Shown here piece by piece: positions 63,023 to 64,000 of a DNA stretch of 64,000 bases. Each line of letters opens with the position of its first letter. Within the stretch, counting starts at the first letter, position 1. Under the pieces are notes generated by a model. That model was not told the DNA's origin and did not search any database. It was given only the letters and a program-made list of their open reading frames with translations. Both the position numbers and the translations under genes were made by a program. Origin of the DNA: an uncultured Pseudoteredinibacter sp. (GTDB taxonomy: Bacteria > Pseudomonadota > Gammaproteobacteria > Pseudomonadales > Cellvibrionaceae); assembly GCF_947500695.1 (NCBI RefSeq), contig NZ_CANMSS010000002.1:372001-436000 (forward strand), in the 5' to 3' direction.

Positions 63023-63174
63023 CTTTTAGCTATATAGCGCATCAAAATGAGAAACACGGCACTCATATCACTAACCGTTTATATAGTGACTCTGGTAGAC
63101 TTTAGCCTAATTGCCACCCAGAAGAGCTGTAGATGGGAGCCGCCTGTGTTAACTAAGAAAAATGCAATAACAAT

Positions 63175-64000
63175 ATGGCTAGCCTGATCAATGTACAAAG
63201 CAAACAGCTTTGTCACCTATTACCACATCACACCTTTGGTCGTCGTGAAGATAAGGTAGATACCTTTTTGGATTCCCCTCAAATCTCGAAGATTCACGCT
63301 TCGATTGAATGGGATGGCAGCCAATGGTTATTAAAAGACATCAGTCGCAACGGTGTTTGGGTTGATGGTAAAAAGATCGAAAGCCAGCAAAACTACCCAA
63401 TCCAAGCTGGACAGCTGATTCAGTTTGTTAGCAAAGAGCTGCGTTTCTTAGTTGAAGACACCTCAGCACCTGACAGTTTTATCGTGCCTCAACATAGCCA
63501 AGTAGGTGCCATCCCCCTACGTGAGCTAATGCTGCTACCCGATGATGAAAACCCGAAGTTAGCGTTGCACCTGTCCCCTGATAATCACCAGTGGCTACTG
63601 GAAACGTTAGATGAAAGCTCACAGGTAAAAGAGCTTAAACACGGCGATGAAATCAGCCTAGGGGATTTACGTTGGGTTCTGCACCTCACTGATAAGTCCA
63701 ATTCACCTACCGTCGTTATCGATGCCGATTGGGCTGTGGATAACTTCCTATTCCGCTTTAATACCACCCAAGATGAAGAAAACACCAGTCTTGCACTAAG
63801 TAATGGCGGTAACCTGTGTGACCTCGGTGAACGCAGTCACCATTATGTTCTTCTCCATCTAGCCCGCTGCCGGGCCCTAGACGAAGCCAAAGGCCTGAAT
63901 GATTATGACCAAGGCTGGATTGATAATGATCTTCTATGCCGCGAAATGGGCATGGATTTAGCCCATATCAATATTCAGCTGTATCGCCTTAGAAAGCAGC
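63175..64000 (+). CDS. FHA-domain protein (3' truncated by window edge)
   Basis: The frame is open from the ATG at 63175 to the end of the window (275 codons). Residues about 17-85 form an FHA phosphothreonine-binding domain: HTFGRREDKVDTFLDSP, then ISKIHASIEWDG, LLKDISRNGVWVDGKKI and LIQFVSKELRFLV, with the conserved Gly-Arg, Ser..His and Asn-Gly. A second FHA-like stretch may follow (about 110-170). The visible end (WIDNDLLCREMGMDLAHINIQLYRLRKQ) resembles a winged-helix DNA-binding region. It could be a phosphorylation-responsive regulator. No strong ribosome site is seen; the ATG at 63162 meets an immediate stop. Confidence 0.82.
   Translation, partial: MASLINVQSKQLCHLLPHHTFGRREDKVDTFLDSPQISKIHASIEWDGSQWLLKDISRNGVWVDGKKIESQQNYPIQAGQLIQFVSKELRFLVEDTSAPDSFIVPQHSQVGAIPLRELMLLPDDENPKLALHLSPDNHQWLLETLDESSQVKELKHGDEISLGDLRWVLHLTDKSNSPTVVIDADWAVDNFLFRFNTTQDEENTSLALSNGGNLCDLGERSHHYVLLHLARCRALDEAKGLNDYDQGWIDNDLLCREMGMDLAHINIQLYRLRKQ

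Noticed and set aside
62998..63105. 35-codon frame between cysH and the FHA gene with AAGGA upstream
   Set aside because: The ribosome site is reasonable, but the frame contains the 63002-63022 dyad and has no recognisable features; short frames like this are common in AT-rich gaps.

Overview
The window reads as chromosomal DNA of a Gram-negative, probably marine, gammaproteobacterium; a Cellvibrionales/Spongiibacteraceae-like heterotroph is my inference. The grounds are two TonB-dependent receptors, a two-partner secretion pair, periplasmic PQQ and c-type cytochrome enzymes, a HexR-type regulator with a matching operator, and AT-leaning codon use. I found no rRNA, tRNA, CRISPR array, phage or transposase gene. 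Coding density is high, and both ends cut a gene. || Layout. 1-9.2 kb: a hydantoin/oxoproline-type utilisation locus with a truncated TonB receptor, an Asp/Glu/hydantoin racemase-like protein, an opposing operon hyuA-hyuB-MFS-cyclophilin, and a divergent Lrp/AsnC regulator. 9.2-12.6 kb: a small methyltransferase-like membrane protein, an RDD protein, a 2OG-Fe(II) oxygenase and an exported M28 peptidase. 12.8-13.7 kb: HexR-type regulator. 13.8-38.9 kb: a 25-kb surface-protein island. It opens with TpsB/TpsA (2136 aa, YDG repeats). It continues on the minus strand with a tightly overlapping five-gene operon: GAF-HlyD, PqqD-M50-HlyD, HlyD-SPOR, a 2817-aa DUF4347/delta-60/cadherin-like giant protein, and a PAS-GGDEF-GGDEF-EAL enzyme. 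There is no ABC exporter or TolC gene. This operon is the best candidate in the window for an undescribed system: an M50/HlyD-based export or anchoring apparatus for a giant surface protein under c-di-GMP control. || 39.5-47.2 kb: a catabolic cluster with a TonB receptor, a Tat-exported small subunit plus GMC flavoprotein (gluconate/FAD-glucose dehydrogenase type), thioesterase, GST, small membrane protein and PhyH-type dioxygenase. 47.2-51.5 kb: small housekeeping or unknown genes (two P-loop proteins, pentapeptide repeat protein, YaiI, VOC, SnoaL-like). One P-loop gene is preceded by an attenuator-like leader encoding an Ile- and Trp-rich 22-residue peptide. 51.7-53.1 kb: M20 peptidase. || 53.2-62.1 kb: a minus-strand periplasmic oxidation operon (cytochrome c/propeller protein, exported VOC protein, PQQ dehydrogenase, PVA-dehydrogenase-like cytochrome c/PQQ protein, membrane protein) with a divergent AraC-type regulator whose start is overlapped by a 21-bp-spaced direct repeat. 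A 174-bp element with inverted termini (MITE/REP-like) sits between the two PQQ genes. 62.3-64 kb: a CysH-type reductase and the start of an FHA-domain protein. Functions are assigned by reading translated motifs; no database search was run.
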